64,000 nt of DNA from a bacterium (GTDB lineage Bacteria > Pseudomonadota > Alphaproteobacteria > Caulobacterales > Caulobacteraceae). This document shows positions 53,203 through 61,384 of this stretch, one piece after another. The stretch is from positions 31,084-95,083 of the forward strand of contig JAVBXP010000033.1 of NCBI GenBank assembly GCA_030824495.1. The letters run 5' to 3'. The notes under the pieces are model-generated. The model made no database searches, had not been told where the DNA came from, and saw only the letters and a program-made list of their open reading frames with translations. Positions within the stretch are counted from its first letter, which is position 1; the number at the start of each line of letters is the position of its first letter. The position numbers were made by a program, and so were the translations under genes.

Positions 53203-54488
53203 GTAAGACTGAATGGCGGATCGGCGTCGCGGGCCTGGGTACGGTCGGCGGCGGACTGCTGAATTTCCTATCCGACCGACCCGATTTCGCCCCGGCCGGC
53301 GGCCGCGCGATCGTCACTGGCGTTTCAGCGCGCTCGCGTTCGCGCCCGCGGCCGTTCGATATCTCGAACCTGGCGTGGTTCGACGACCCGGTGGCCCTGG
53401 CGCTGTCGCCTGACAACAACGTCTTCGTCGAACTGATCGGCGGCTCCGATGGTCCGGCCAAGGCCGCAGTCGAAGCGGCGCTGAACGCAGGCAAGCCGGT
53501 CGTGACCGCCAACAAGGCGCTGATCGCCGAGCATGGCGCCGATCTGGCGGCCCTGGCCGAATCCAAAGGCGTCCCGCTGCTGTTCGAAGCTGCGGTCATG
53601 GGCGGTACGCCGGCCGTGAAGGTTATGCGCGAGGCGTTGGTCGGCGATGACATCAAGTCGGTCGCCGGTATCCTGAACGGCACGTGCAACTACATCCTGT
53701 CGGAAATGGACTCCGGGGGGCGGGCGTTCGCCGACGTCCTGGCCGAGGCCCAGCGCTTGGGCTATGCCGAGACCGACCCGACCATGGACGTTGGCGGTTT
53801 CGACGCAGCCCACAAGATTTCGATCCTTGCGGCCCTGGCCTTCGGCTGCGCGCCCAACTACGCCGCGGCCGAGATCGAAGGCATCGACCAGGTGGCGCTG
53901 CTGGATATCAAGCTGGCCAAGGATCTCGGCTACAAGATCAAGCTGATCGCCTCGGCCGACCGCTCGGACGGCGGCGTGCTGGTGCGCGTCCATCCGACCC
54001 TGGTGGCGCAAAATCATCCCCTGGCCCAGGCCGGCGGCGCGCTGAACGCGCTCTTCATCGAAGGCGCGCGGATCGGCCGGATCTATCTGCAAGGCCCCGG
54101 CGCGGGTTCGGCGCCGACCGCCGCGGCCGTCGCCGCCGACATCGCCGATGTCATGACCGGCGCGGTGCGCCCGGTCTTCCAGGCGCCGGCGGCGACCTTG
54201 AAGGCCTTTACGCCTATCGATCCGGCAAAAAGCATGAGCCGGGCATATCTGCGCTTCCTCGTGAAGGACGAACCTGGCGTGATCGCCGCGGTCTCCGAGA
54301 CCCTCGCCGAGGCCGGGGTGTCGATCGAGAGCTTCCTTCAGAAGCCCGTCGAGAACGCAGATGGGGTGCCGATCGTGCTCACCACCCATGCAGTCGCCGA
54401 ATCCGTGCTCGCGGCGGCGATCGACCGCATCGCAAATCTGCCCTCAGTACTCGATAGACCGCGCCTCTTGCGTATCGCGCGCATTTAA
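53199..54488 (+). CDS. hom: Homoserine dehydrogenase
   Basis: Hom reduces aspartate semialdehyde to homoserine for threonine and methionine. The 429-residue protein has the NAD(P) site VAGLGTVGGGLLNFL, the KPVVTANKALIAEHG region, GILNGTCNYILSEMDSGG, GYAETDPTMDVGGFDAAHKI (catalytic Asp/Lys), and a C-terminal ACT domain (about 345-420; EPGVIAAVSETLAEAGVSIE), which points to feedback inhibition by threonine. It overlaps alaC by four bases. Confidence 0.96.
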   Translation: MSKTEWRIGVAGLGTVGGGLLNFLSDRPDFAPAGGRAIVTGVSARSRSRPRPFDISNLAWFDDPVALALSPDNNVFVELIGGSDGPAKAAVEAALNAGKPVVTANKALIAEHGADLAALAESKGVPLLFEAAVMGGTPAVKVMREALVGDDIKSVAGILNGTCNYILSEMDSGGRAFADVLAEAQRLGYAETDPTMDVGGFDAAHKISILAALAFGCAPNYAAAEIEGIDQVALLDIKLAKDLGYKIKLIASADRSDGGVLVRVHPTLVAQNHPLAQAGGALNALFIEGARIGRIYLQGPGAGSAPTAAAVAADIADVMTGAVRPVFQAPAATLKAFTPIDPAKSMSRAYLRFLVKDEPGVIAAVSETLAEAGVSIESFLQKPVENADGVPIVLTTHAVAESVLAAAIDRIANLPSVLDRPRLLRIARI

Positions 54489-54532
54489 GAACCAAGAGAT
54501 TGAGTGCGCCGACGAGGCGCCGGGAGAGACAC

Positions 54533-55486
54533 ATGAGTTCGGAAAATCTGGATCGCGGGCTGGTTCTGGACGCGGTTCGGGTGACAGAGATCGCCGCGAT
54601 CGCCGCTTGGAAATTGGTTGGACGTGGCGACGAGAAGGAGGCTGACCAAGCCGCCGTCGATGCGATGCGCACGGCGCTCAACGATCTCGACATCGATGGT
54701 GAGATCGTCATCGGCGAGGGCGAGCGCGACGAAGCGCCTATGCTCTATATTGGCGAGAAGGTCGGCAGCGGCAAAGGTCCGGCGATCGACATCGCCCTGG
54801 ACCCGCTGGAAGGCACCACACTGACAGCAAAGGCCATGGCCAACGCCCTGGCCGTGATGGCTTGGGCGCCCAAGGGCACCATGCTCAACGCGCCTGACAC
54901 CTATATGGACAAGATCGCCTGCGGGCCGGGCTATCCGGCCGGCGTGATCGACCTGGACAAGTCGCCGGCCGAGAACGTCAAGGCGCTGGCCGAGGCCAAG
55001 GACGTCGACGCCTCGGAAATCACGGTCTGCATCCTGGACCGTCCGCGTCACGCCGACCTGATCGCCAGCGTTCGTTCGGTAGGCGCGCGGGTCTATCTGA
55101 TCACCGACGGCGACGTCGCCGGGGTGATGAACACCGCCGACCCGTCGACCGGCGTGGATCTCTATGTCGGGCAGGGCGGAGCCCCCGAAGGCGTGCTGGC
55201 TTGCGCCGCGCTCAAGTGCGTCGGCGGTCAGTTCCAGGGCCGGCTGGTGTTCCGCAACGCCGACGAAAAGGCTCGCGCGGCTCGGGTCGGCATCACTGAC
55301 TTCGACAAGAAGTACGATCTGCACGAGATGGTGCGGGCCGACGCGATCTTCGCGGCGACCGGCGTCACTAACGGCGCTCTGCTGGACGGCGTGCAGTATG
55401 AGGACGGCTTTGTTCATACCCACACCCTGGTGATGAACTCAGCGACCCGCACCGTTCGCGAAGTGCGGATGAAGCGCCCGGTCTAA
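54533..55486 (+). CDS. glpX: Fructose-1,6-bisphosphatase class II
   Basis: GlpX dephosphorylates fructose-1,6-bisphosphate in gluconeogenesis. The 317-residue protein has GEIVIGEGERDEAPMLYIGE and IALDPLEGTTLTAKAMANAL, which bind metal and phosphate, followed by RPRHADLIASVRSVGARVYL and GQGGAPEGVLACAALKC. The ATG at 54533 has GGGAGA upstream; the longer frame from 54500 lacks similarity. It is the third gene of alaC-hom-glpX-recJ, conserved in alphaproteobacteria. Confidence 0.95.
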   Translation: MSSENLDRGLVLDAVRVTEIAAIAAWKLVGRGDEKEADQAAVDAMRTALNDLDIDGEIVIGEGERDEAPMLYIGEKVGSGKGPAIDIALDPLEGTTLTAKAMANALAVMAWAPKGTMLNAPDTYMDKIACGPGYPAGVIDLDKSPAENVKALAEAKDVDASEITVCILDRPRHADLIASVRSVGARVYLITDGDVAGVMNTADPSTGVDLYVGQGGAPEGVLACAALKCVGGQFQGRLVFRNADEKARAARVGITDFDKKYDLHEMVRADAIFAATGVTNGALLDGVQYEDGFVHTHTLVMNSATRTVREVRMKRPV

Positions 55487-55528
55487 GCTATCCTTCGTGG
55501 CGGTTCCGACTCCGGCTAGGCTAGGCCA

Positions 55529-57328
55529 ATGGCCGATGGAACCGCCTCCTTGGGATATCTAGGCGTCAGCCGCTCTTTGAGCGGGCGGCTGTGGCGCGAA
55601 CGACCGGCGGACGCCGAGGTTGTGCGTCGTCACCAACTCGGCCTCGGCCTGAGCGAACCGCTGGCGCGGGCCTTGGCCTCGCGCGGCGTCAGCGCCGACG
55701 AGGGCGCTGACTACCTCAACCCAACCCTCAAGGCGCTGTTTCCCGATCCGTCGACTTTCGTCGACATGGATCTGGCCGCCAAGATTCTGATCGACGCTCT
55801 GGTTGCCGACCGTCCGATGACGGTCTTCGCCGACTATGACGTCGATGGCGCCTCAAGCGCTGCGCAACTGGTCCGCTGGTTTCGCACTCAAGGCAAGGAA
55901 TTGCCCATCTATGTCCCTGATCGTCTGACCGAGGGCTATGGCCCGTCGCCGGCCGCGTTCCGCCGCATCCGCGAGTCGGGCGTCGAACTGGTGGTCACGG
56001 TCGACTGCGGCGCAGCGGCCTATGAGGCCCTGGCCTGCGCCAAGGAGATCGGTCTCGACGTCGTGGTGATCGATCACCACTTGATGCGCGATGAAATTCC
56101 CGAGGTCGCCGCCCTGGTGAATCCCAACCGCCCGGGGTGCGGCTCAGGGCAGGGGGTTCTCGCCGCCGCGGGCGTCGCGTTCGTCTTGATGGCTGCGCTC
56201 AATCGCGAGGCGCGGGGGCGTGGCCTGTTCCAGGATCGGCCCGAGCCCGATCTGCGCCAATGGCTGGATCTGGCGGCCATGGGCGCCATCTGCGACGTCA
56301 CTCAGCTTGTCGGTTTCAATCGGGCGCTGACGACCCAAGGCCTGAAGGTCATGTCGGCCTGGCGCAATCCCGGCCTGAAGGCTCTGCTCGACGTCGCCAA
56401 GGGATCTGGCCCGGCCAGCGTGTTCCACGCCGGCTTTATTCTAGGCCCACGAATCAACGCCGGCGGACGCATCGGCCGCTCCGACCTCGGCGCGCGGCTG
56501 CTGTCGACGGACGATCCGGAGGAGGCCGCTATGCTGGCCGCCGAGCTGGACGGTCTCAACGCCTCCCGCAAAGAGGTCGAGCGCGAGATTCTGGAAGAAG
56601 CGATCCGCATCGTCGAGCGCGAGAGCAACCAGGATGACGCGGCCCTGACCATGGTCGCTGCTGACGGATGGCATCCTGGGGTCATCGGGATCGTCGCCAG
56701 CCGCTTGAAGGAACGCTATCGCAAGCCGGCCCTGGTGATCGGCGTCGATCGAGCGGCCAATATCGGCAAAGGCTCGGGGCGTTCGCAAACCGGGGTGAAC
56801 CTAGGGCGGGCGGTCCAGGCGGCCTATGACGAGGGGCTGCTGCTGGCGGGCGGCGGACACGCCATGGCGGCCGGCCTCTCGGTGCGTCCCGATACGATCC
56901 CCGAACTGAGGGCGTTCCTGAACGAGCGCCTGGCCGACGAAGCCCAGGCCGCCGCCGAGCAGGATGGCCTGGATATCGACGCCCTGATCACCACGGGCGG
57001 AGCCGACAGAGGCCTCTACCAGTCGTTCCAGGCGCTGGCGCCGTTCGGTCCCGGCAATCCTGAACCGATGTTCGCCGCCGCCAATGTGCGGGTGGAGCGC
57101 CCGATGGCGCTGCGCGGCGGCCATGTCCGCGTGACGCTGACGGATGGCTCGGGCGGACGGCTGAAGGCTGTCGCCTGGCGCGCAGAGGACACCGAGATGG
57201 GCCGGCGACTGCTGAATGAAGGCGGCGCTATCCACGTGGCGGGCCGGTTGAAGCCCGACGATTGGCAGGGGCGCGAGAGCGTGGAACTCGAGATCGAAGA
57301 CGTCGCCGATCCACGCCGGGTCGGCTGA
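55529..57328 (+). CDS. recJ: Single-stranded-DNA-specific exonuclease RecJ
   Basis: RecJ is the 5'-3' ssDNA exonuclease of the RecF pathway and mismatch repair. The 599-residue protein has the DHH-family motifs VFADYDVDGASSAAQLVRWF (I), VVTVDCGAAAYEAL (II), VVVIDHHLM (III, DHH) and PRINAGGRIGRSDLGA. The DHHA1 motif is GGGHAMAAGL, and there is a C-terminal OB-fold (GGHVRVTLTDGSGGRLKAVA). GWHPGVIGIVASRLKERY is diagnostic. It starts 42 bases after glpX. Confidence 0.96.
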   Translation: MADGTASLGYLGVSRSLSGRLWRERPADAEVVRRHQLGLGLSEPLARALASRGVSADEGADYLNPTLKALFPDPSTFVDMDLAAKILIDALVADRPMTVFADYDVDGASSAAQLVRWFRTQGKELPIYVPDRLTEGYGPSPAAFRRIRESGVELVVTVDCGAAAYEALACAKEIGLDVVVIDHHLMRDEIPEVAALVNPNRPGCGSGQGVLAAAGVAFVLMAALNREARGRGLFQDRPEPDLRQWLDLAAMGAICDVTQLVGFNRALTTQGLKVMSAWRNPGLKALLDVAKGSGPASVFHAGFILGPRINAGGRIGRSDLGARLLSTDDPEEAAMLAAELDGLNASRKEVEREILEEAIRIVERESNQDDAALTMVAADGWHPGVIGIVASRLKERYRKPALVIGVDRAANIGKGSGRSQTGVNLGRAVQAAYDEGLLLAGGGHAMAAGLSVRPDTIPELRAFLNERLADEAQAAAEQDGLDIDALITTGGADRGLYQSFQALAPFGPGNPEPMFAAANVRVERPMALRGGHVRVTLTDGSGGRLKAVAWRAEDTEMGRRLLNEGGAIHVAGRLKPDDWQGRESVELEIEDVADPRRVG

Positions 57329-57555
57329 GATCGTTTGGCCGTCCAGTCTACGGCGATCTGCGCGGTTGAGTTTGACGACATGAGGCTTTGGCGGCGGGGG
57401 CGCCTAGTCGGGCCGATTCCGGCGCCTTCGTCCCTACCGAGACTTTTCGCTCAGTCTTTCGATGGCGTAGGCGGTGGCAAAGCCAGGAAAAAGCGCGCGT
57501 TTCAGCACCGCTCATGGGCTGTGGCGGGACTTTTCAAAAAGGTTCAGCAAGGCGC

Positions 57556-57584
57556 TTGCCACCCTGCGGAATCGACAATATAGA
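57556..57584 (+). promoter_or_regulatory. Candidate promoter of the tRNA-Glu pair
   Basis: TTGCCA (57556-57561), a 17-base spacer, TATAGA (57579-57584), then 18 bases to the first tRNA-Glu. No second promoter is evident before copy 2, so the two are probably co-transcribed. The preceding 57329-57555 segment shows no gene. Confidence 0.5.
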
Positions 57585-57602
57585 CACGCCTCTCGCGCAC
57601 GC

Positions 57603-57677
57603 GGTCCCTTCGTCTATCGGTTAGGACGCCAGGTTTTCAACCTGGAGAGAGGGGTTCGACTCCCCTAGGGACTGCCA
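57603..57677 (+). tRNA. tRNA-Glu (anticodon TTC), copy 1
   Basis: A 75-base cloverleaf with encoded CCA. Acceptor GGTCCCT pairs with AGGGACT; anticodon stem CCAGG/CCTGG around TTTTCAA gives TTC; the T arm contains GGGGTTCGACTCCCC. The discriminator base is G. Confidence 0.94.
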
Positions 57678-57734
57678 GCGCGAGGCTTTTCCATACGGCG
57701 CAAAAGCGAACAAAAACGACCGTCGCGCTCACGC

Positions 57735-57809
57735 GGTCCCTTCGTCTATCGGTTAGGACGCCAGGTTTTCAACCTGGAGAGAGGGGTTCGACTCCCCTAG
57801 GGACTACCA
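57735..57809 (+). tRNA. tRNA-Glu (anticodon TTC), copy 2
   Basis: Identical to copy 1 except for the discriminator base (A instead of G before CCA). The shared flanks (ACGC before, CAGCGCGAG after) and the 132-base offset indicate a tandem duplication that includes some flanking sequence. Confidence 0.94.
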
Positions 57810-57890
57810 GCGCGAGCCCCAAACACGCCGTAAACGAGAACAATTTCGATCAGTGCGCGCACTGGTTGGAAATTGCCCCATTGACGGCAG

Positions 57891-57916
57891 TAGCCCAACA
57901 AGAACAGTGTTATCGC
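57891..57916 (+). promoter_or_regulatory. Candidate promoter of the cold-shock gene
   Basis: TTGACGG (57891-57897) matches the Caulobacter housekeeping -35. After 11 bases, GTTATCGC (57909-57916) partly matches the GCTANAWC -10. A better -10 match, GCTAGGTC (57919-57926), is too far at 21 bases. Confidence 0.35.
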
Positions 57917-57952
57917 TGGCTAGGTCCGGAAGGATCAGGGGGACCAGGCCAG
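57916..57952 (+). promoter_or_regulatory. Stem-loop in the cold-shock 5' leader reaching the ribosome-binding site
   Basis: Arms CTGGCTAGGTCC (57916-57927) and GGACCAGGCCAG (57941-57952) pair over 12 positions with one G.T wobble and one A.A mismatch, around a 13-base loop. The right arm ends where the AGAGGGG Shine-Dalgarno begins, eight bases before the ATG. It may gate translation; whether the left arm is transcribed depends on the start site. Confidence 0.5.
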
Positions 57953-57960
57953 AGGGGCAT

Positions 57961-58575
57961 ATGTCTGGTTACGAATTCGAGGGAATGGATCCGCACGAAG
58001 AGTCAGTGAGGATCAGCGGGCGCGTCAAGTGGTTCGACGCCGGCAAGGGATATGGCTTTATCGTGCCTGACGACCCCCATCAAACGGGGCTCAAGGACGT
58101 ATTGCTTCACGTCACCAGTCTTAGGAACTCCGGGCGCGAGAGCGCGCTCGAAGGCGCTGTGATCGTCTGTGACGTGATCCGCCGCCCGAAGGGCTGGCAG
58201 GTGGCCGAGGTCGTTGAGGTTGACGAAACGTCGGCTCCTGCGCCGTCGGATCGCCGACGACATGATGAGGGGCAGGGCGGCTTTCGTCGAGAACGCGACA
58301 GCTATGACAATGGCGGGTTCCAGGCTCGGCAGCCGCGAAGGCCGCTAACCGCCCGAGGGCCGCTCGAACGGGCCAAGGTGAAGTGGTTCAACCGCGCCAA
58401 GGGCTACGGTTTCGTAGTCCGAGACGGTGAGACCGGCGACATCTTCATCCACATCGAAACCTTGCGACGATCCGGCATCGAGGACCTGCAACCCGGCGAC
58501 GACGTCATGGTGCGTTTCGCCGAAGGTCCGAAAGGGCTTGTCGTGGCGGAGATCGAGTCTGTAGGTCTGGCTTAA
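57961..58575 (+). CDS. Two-domain cold-shock protein (CspC/CspD type)
   Basis: A 204-residue protein with two cold-shock domains joined by a basic, Gly/Arg-rich linker. Domain 1 (about residues 20-85) has [17 protein letters not shown] (RNP1) and VLLHVTSL (RNP2). Domain 2 (about 138-203) has [18 protein letters not shown] and DIFIHIETL. Such proteins bind single-stranded nucleic acid and act as RNA chaperones. The double-domain form is characteristic of Caulobacter-type alphaproteobacteria. The ATG at 57961 follows AGAGGGG; the frame extends upstream without similarity. A stem-loop precedes it. Confidence 0.93.
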   Translation: MSGYEFEGMDPHEESVRISGRVKWFDAGKGYGFIVPDDPHQTGLKDVLLHVTSLRNSGRESALEGAVIVCDVIRRPKGWQVAEVVEVDETSAPAPSDRRRHDEGQGGFRRERDSYDNGGFQARQPRRPLTARGPLERAKVKWFNRAKGYGFVVRDGETGDIFIHIETLRRSGIEDLQPGDDVMVRFAEGPKGLVVAEIESVGLA

Positions 58576-58599
58576 GACCTAGCAACTCGGAGTTCTCCG

Positions 58600-59157
58600 G
58601 TGTCCAGCCTGACGGGGCCGCTGCGCGGCTTGATCGCGACCGCGGGCGCACTTGCGCTGCTTGCGGCCTGTAGCGAGCGGCCATCTGCTCAACCAGCCTC
58701 CGCGGCGTCTCAGGCGCCAGTGGCGGCCGTCAGCGCGCCGGCTAAGCCGATCGGAGCGGTGGGGGACGCCCCCGCCGGTTTCGAGGTGCTCGAGACGGTG
58801 ACGCCGTCGGGCCGAACCCGATTCTTCGTCGAGATCGCCGATAACGACGCCGAGCGCGAGCGCGGCTTGATGTTCCGCAAGTCGCTCGCGCCGGACCGCG
58901 GCATGCTGTTCGACTTCAAGACGCCCCGCGAGGTGGCGTTCTGGATGCGCAATACGCTTATCCCGCTCGACATCATCTACATCCAGCCTGACGGCACGGT
59001 GCTGTCGATCGCCCGGAATGCGACGCCATTGTCCGAAACGCCGATCCCCTCCGGCGGGGCGACCCTGGGAGTTCTGGAACTGGCCGGCGGGCGTTCGGCC
59101 GAGATCGGCCTGATGCCCGGCGACCGCATCGAGCATCGGATATTCAAGCGTGATTGA
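58600..59157 (+). CDS. DUF192 lipoprotein
   Basis: A 185-residue protein with a signal peptide and lipobox (AGALALLAACSERP), an Ala/Pro-rich spacer (about residues 27-60), and a DUF192 domain: RFFVEIADNDAERERGLMFR, DFKTPREVAFWMRNTLIPLD and AGGRSAEIGLMPGDRIEHRI. DUF192 (COG1430) proteins are small envelope beta-barrels of unknown function. The GTG start at 58600 is 25 bases after the cold-shock gene. It overlaps the thioesterase gene by eight bases. Confidence 0.85.
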   Translation: MSSLTGPLRGLIATAGALALLAACSERPSAQPASAASQAPVAAVSAPAKPIGAVGDAPAGFEVLETVTPSGRTRFFVEIADNDAERERGLMFRKSLAPDRGMLFDFKTPREVAFWMRNTLIPLDIIYIQPDGTVLSIARNATPLSETPIPSGGATLGVLELAGGRSAEIGLMPGDRIEHRIFKRD

Positions 59158-59578
59158 TCGCGACGTTGTGCCGCCGCCGCCCGAGGGCTTCGTTGAATCG
59201 ACCGGCCGGGGCGCGTTCTCCGGCCACAACGGCCCCTATTTCCACCGCGCCGAGATGGGCGAGGTGACCGAGCAGGCCTTCTACGCCCTGCCGCGTCACG
59301 CCAACGGCCTGGGGCTGGTGCACGGCGGCATGCTGAGCGCTTTCCTGGACGGCCTTATGGGCGCGACGGTGTTTCGCGCCACACGCCAGACCGCGGTCAC
59401 CATCCACTTGTCGATCGACTTCCTGCACATGGGCCGGGTCGGCGACTGGGTGATGGGCGAGGGCAAGATCACCCGTGTGACCAAGGACGTCGCCTTCGTA
59501 GAGGCGCGCGCCCACGTTCGCGGCGTGGACGTGGTTCGGGCCACCGGGCTCTTCAAACTGATGCATAAACGCGCCTAA
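59150..59578 (+). CDS. PaaI-family hotdog thioesterase
   Basis: A 142-residue hotdog-fold protein. Catalytic-loop residues lie in [20 protein letters not shown] (the H-G-G and D/E positions of the PaaI group), followed by [20 protein letters not shown]. These enzymes hydrolyse aryl- or acyl-CoA thioesters. The GTG start overlaps the DUF192 gene by eight bases. The substrate is unknown. Confidence 0.85.
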   Translation: MIDRDVVPPPPEGFVESTGRGAFSGHNGPYFHRAEMGEVTEQAFYALPRHANGLGLVHGGMLSAFLDGLMGATVFRATRQTAVTIHLSIDFLHMGRVGDWVMGEGKITRVTKDVAFVEARAHVRGVDVVRATGLFKLMHKRA

Positions 59579-59600
59579 TTGCTTCGAGCGCGTTTGTTCG

Positions 59601-59628
59601 TTTGCGATAAACGCCAAAGCCTTATATC
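59601..59628 (+). promoter_or_regulatory. Candidate promoter of tRNA-Pro(TGG)
   Basis: TTTGCG (59601-59606), 16 bases, TATATC (59623-59628), 22 bases upstream of the tRNA. The -10 is good and the -35 weak. Confidence 0.35.
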
Positions 59629-59650
59629 GGAGCCCCTCGCCGGCGTTTTT

Positions 59651-59727
<77 letters not shown>

Positions 59728-59756
59728 ACGCCGGTCAGAGTTATTTGAGGGTCCGC

Positions 59757-60062
59757 ATGCTCGCGCGCATCTATCGTCCAGCCAAGAACGCCATGCAGTC
59801 GGGCAAGGCTAAGACCAAGGACTGGGTGCTGGAATTCGAGCCTGCCTCGGCGCGTCGTTCGGACCCGCTGATGGGCTGGACCCTGACCAACGACATGGAC
59901 GGGCAGATCCGCCTGGCCTTCGAGACCAAGGACGAAGCGGTCGCCTACGCCCAGGCCCACGGGATCGCCTTCCAGATTTCCGATCCGAAGCCGGCCAAGC
60001 GGATCATCAAGGCCTATGCCGACAACTTCGCCTTCGGCCGCAAACAGCCCTGGACGCACTAG
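59757..60062 (+). CDS. NADH dehydrogenase (complex I) accessory subunit, NDUFS4-like
   Basis: A 101-residue protein of the ETC_C1_NDUFS4 family, the alphaproteobacterial counterpart of the mitochondrial 18-kDa/AQDQ complex I subunit. It has [40 protein letters not shown] and [12 protein letters not shown]. The ATG at 59757 has GAGG seven bases upstream. It lies outside any nuo operon, between two tRNA genes. Confidence 0.93.
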   Translation: MLARIYRPAKNAMQSGKAKTKDWVLEFEPASARRSDPLMGWTLTNDMDGQIRLAFETKDEAVAYAQAHGIAFQISDPKPAKRIIKAYADNFAFGRKQPWTH

Positions 60063-60066
60063 CTTC

Positions 60067-60080
60067 CTCAGTTCGCTGAG
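60067..60080 (+). terminator. TTCG-tetraloop hairpin after the NDUFS4-like gene
   Basis: CTCAG-TTCG-CTGAG, four bases past the stop, then TTAAAG. A second 8-bp hairpin (CTGCGCAG/CTGCGCGG, 60087-60108, one G.T pair) follows. No T-run, so a weak or factor-assisted terminator is the most that can be claimed. Confidence 0.4.
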
Positions 60081-60124
60081 TTAAAGCTGCGCAGTGGACG
60101 CTGCGCGGCATAGAGCGTCGTCCC

Positions 60125-60153
60125 TTGCGCCAAGCGCCGCACCGCCTTATCCC
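60125..60153 (+). promoter_or_regulatory. Candidate promoter of tRNA-Arg(TCT)
   Basis: TTGCGC (60125-60130), a 17-base spacer, TATCCC (60148-60153), 17 bases upstream of the tRNA. Similar in plan to the other tRNA promoters in the window. Confidence 0.4.
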
Positions 60154-60170
60154 GCAACGACCGCTGAAAT

Positions 60171-60247
60171 GCGCCCATAGCTCAACCGGATAGAGCATCC
60201 GCCTTCTAAGCGGACGGTTGCAGGTTCGAGTCCTGCTGGGCGCGCCA
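60171..60247 (+). tRNA. tRNA-Arg (anticodon TCT)
   Basis: A 77-base cloverleaf with encoded CCA. Acceptor GCGCCCA pairs with TGGGCGC; anticodon stem TCCGC/GCGGA around CTTCTAA gives TCT, reading AGA/AGG; T arm GGTTCGAGTCC. It ends five bases from the stop of the convergent SDR gene. Confidence 0.95.
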
Positions 60248-60252
60248 ATCCC

Positions 60253-61257
60253 TTAGTAGCCGCCAATGATCGGCAAGATTTCGCCGGTGATGTAGCTGGA
60301 GCAATGGGGCGAGGCTAGGAAGACGTAGGCCGGGGCGATCTCTTCGGGCTGGGCTGGACGCTTCATCTTTGACTGCGCGCCGAACTGGCTGACGTCGGGG
60401 GCCTGCTTGTCGGCGGGATTCAGCGGGGTCCAGACAGGGCCAGGCGCGACGGCGTTCACCCGGATTCCCTTGGGGATCAGATGGCCGGCCAGGGCGCGCG
60501 TGAAGGCATGGATGCCGCCCTTGGTCATCGAGTAGTCCAGCAAGTCCTTGCTGCCATCGATCCCGGTGATGGATCCGGTCATGAGAATGGCCGAGCCCGG
60601 CTTCATGTGGGGGACCGCTGCCTTGGCCAGATAGAAGTAGCCATAGAGGTTTGTCTTCAAGGTCCGATCGAAGTGCTTGGCCGTGAGGTCCTCGAACGCT
60701 GGCACGTGCTCCTGGAAGGCGGCGTTGTTCACCAGCACATCCAGCTTGCCGAAAGCCTCAAGGGTCTTCTGGACCGCAGCCTCCGCAAAGGCCGGATCGG
60801 CGACGTCGCCCTTCAGCACGATGGCTCGGCGGCCCTCCAGCTCTACGGCGGCCTTCGTGTCCTCGGCGTCGCGGTCTTCATCCAGATGGGCGATGACGAT
60901 GTCGGCCCCTTCACGGGCGAAGAGCACCGCCACCGCGCGGCCGATGCCAGAGTCAGCGCCGGTGATCAGCGCGACCTTGTCTTTCAGCTTTTCCGAACCC
61001 TTGTAGAACGGTGCGTCATATAACGGCTGCGGGTTCAGCTCGGCCTCGAGACCCGGCTTCTGCTGGTGCTGCTCGGGGAAGGGGGGAGCGGGATACTCCC
61101 GCGCGCCCGCCTGCATCGCCGGCTGCTCGTCATCCTCCTTCTCGAACGAGCGCTGTTCCTTGGCGTCGATATTTGCCTGGATGTCGCGTTCAGCCTTGGC
61201 GGTCCGCTCGGCTTGCCTCGCGAACTCTGCTTCGGTTTGGGGCGGGTTCATGTGCAT
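60253..61257 (-). CDS. Short-chain dehydrogenase/reductase (general stress protein 39 / YdaD-like)
   Basis: A 334-residue SDR with a polar, Gln/Glu-rich N-terminal extension of about 90 residues (AERTAKAERDIQANIDAKEQ, PFPEQHQQKPGLEAELNPQP) typical of the YdaD/YghA-like group. The core has VALITGADSGIGRAVAVLFA (cofactor), VNNAAFQ (N-N-A-x) and the active-site Y-x-x-x-K in DYSMTKGGIHAFTRALAGHL; S and Y are separated as usual. Some relatives are stress-induced. The ATG at 61257 is preceded by GGAGGAGCG; ATG 61251 is an alternative. Confidence 0.9.
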   Translation of the reverse strand: MHMNPPQTEAEFARQAERTAKAERDIQANIDAKEQRSFEKEDDEQPAMQAGAREYPAPPFPEQHQQKPGLEAELNPQPLYDAPFYKGSEKLKDKVALITGADSGIGRAVAVLFAREGADIVIAHLDEDRDAEDTKAAVELEGRRAIVLKGDVADPAFAEAAVQKTLEAFGKLDVLVNNAAFQEHVPAFEDLTAKHFDRTLKTNLYGYFYLAKAAVPHMKPGSAILMTGSITGIDGSKDLLDYSMTKGGIHAFTRALAGHLIPKGIRVNAVAPGPVWTPLNPADKQAPDVSQFGAQSKMKRPAQPEEIAPAYVFLASPHCSSYITGEILPIIGGY

Positions 61258-61384
61258 CGCTCCTCCAGCGGTCGAGAGAGGGGCAATGATCGCCGGGCGG
61301 GGCGGGTTCCTAAGGCGAGGCTTGAGTTCGATCCCGAGGATGGCGATGGTCCCTCGGCGTTCGAGTCAGGTTCGGGGAAGCTTC

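Noticed and set aside
60087..60108. Direct repeat GCTGCGC...GCTGCGC as a mobile-element footprint
   Set aside because: Better explained as the arms of a small hairpin between the NDUFS4-like gene and the tRNA-Arg promoter.
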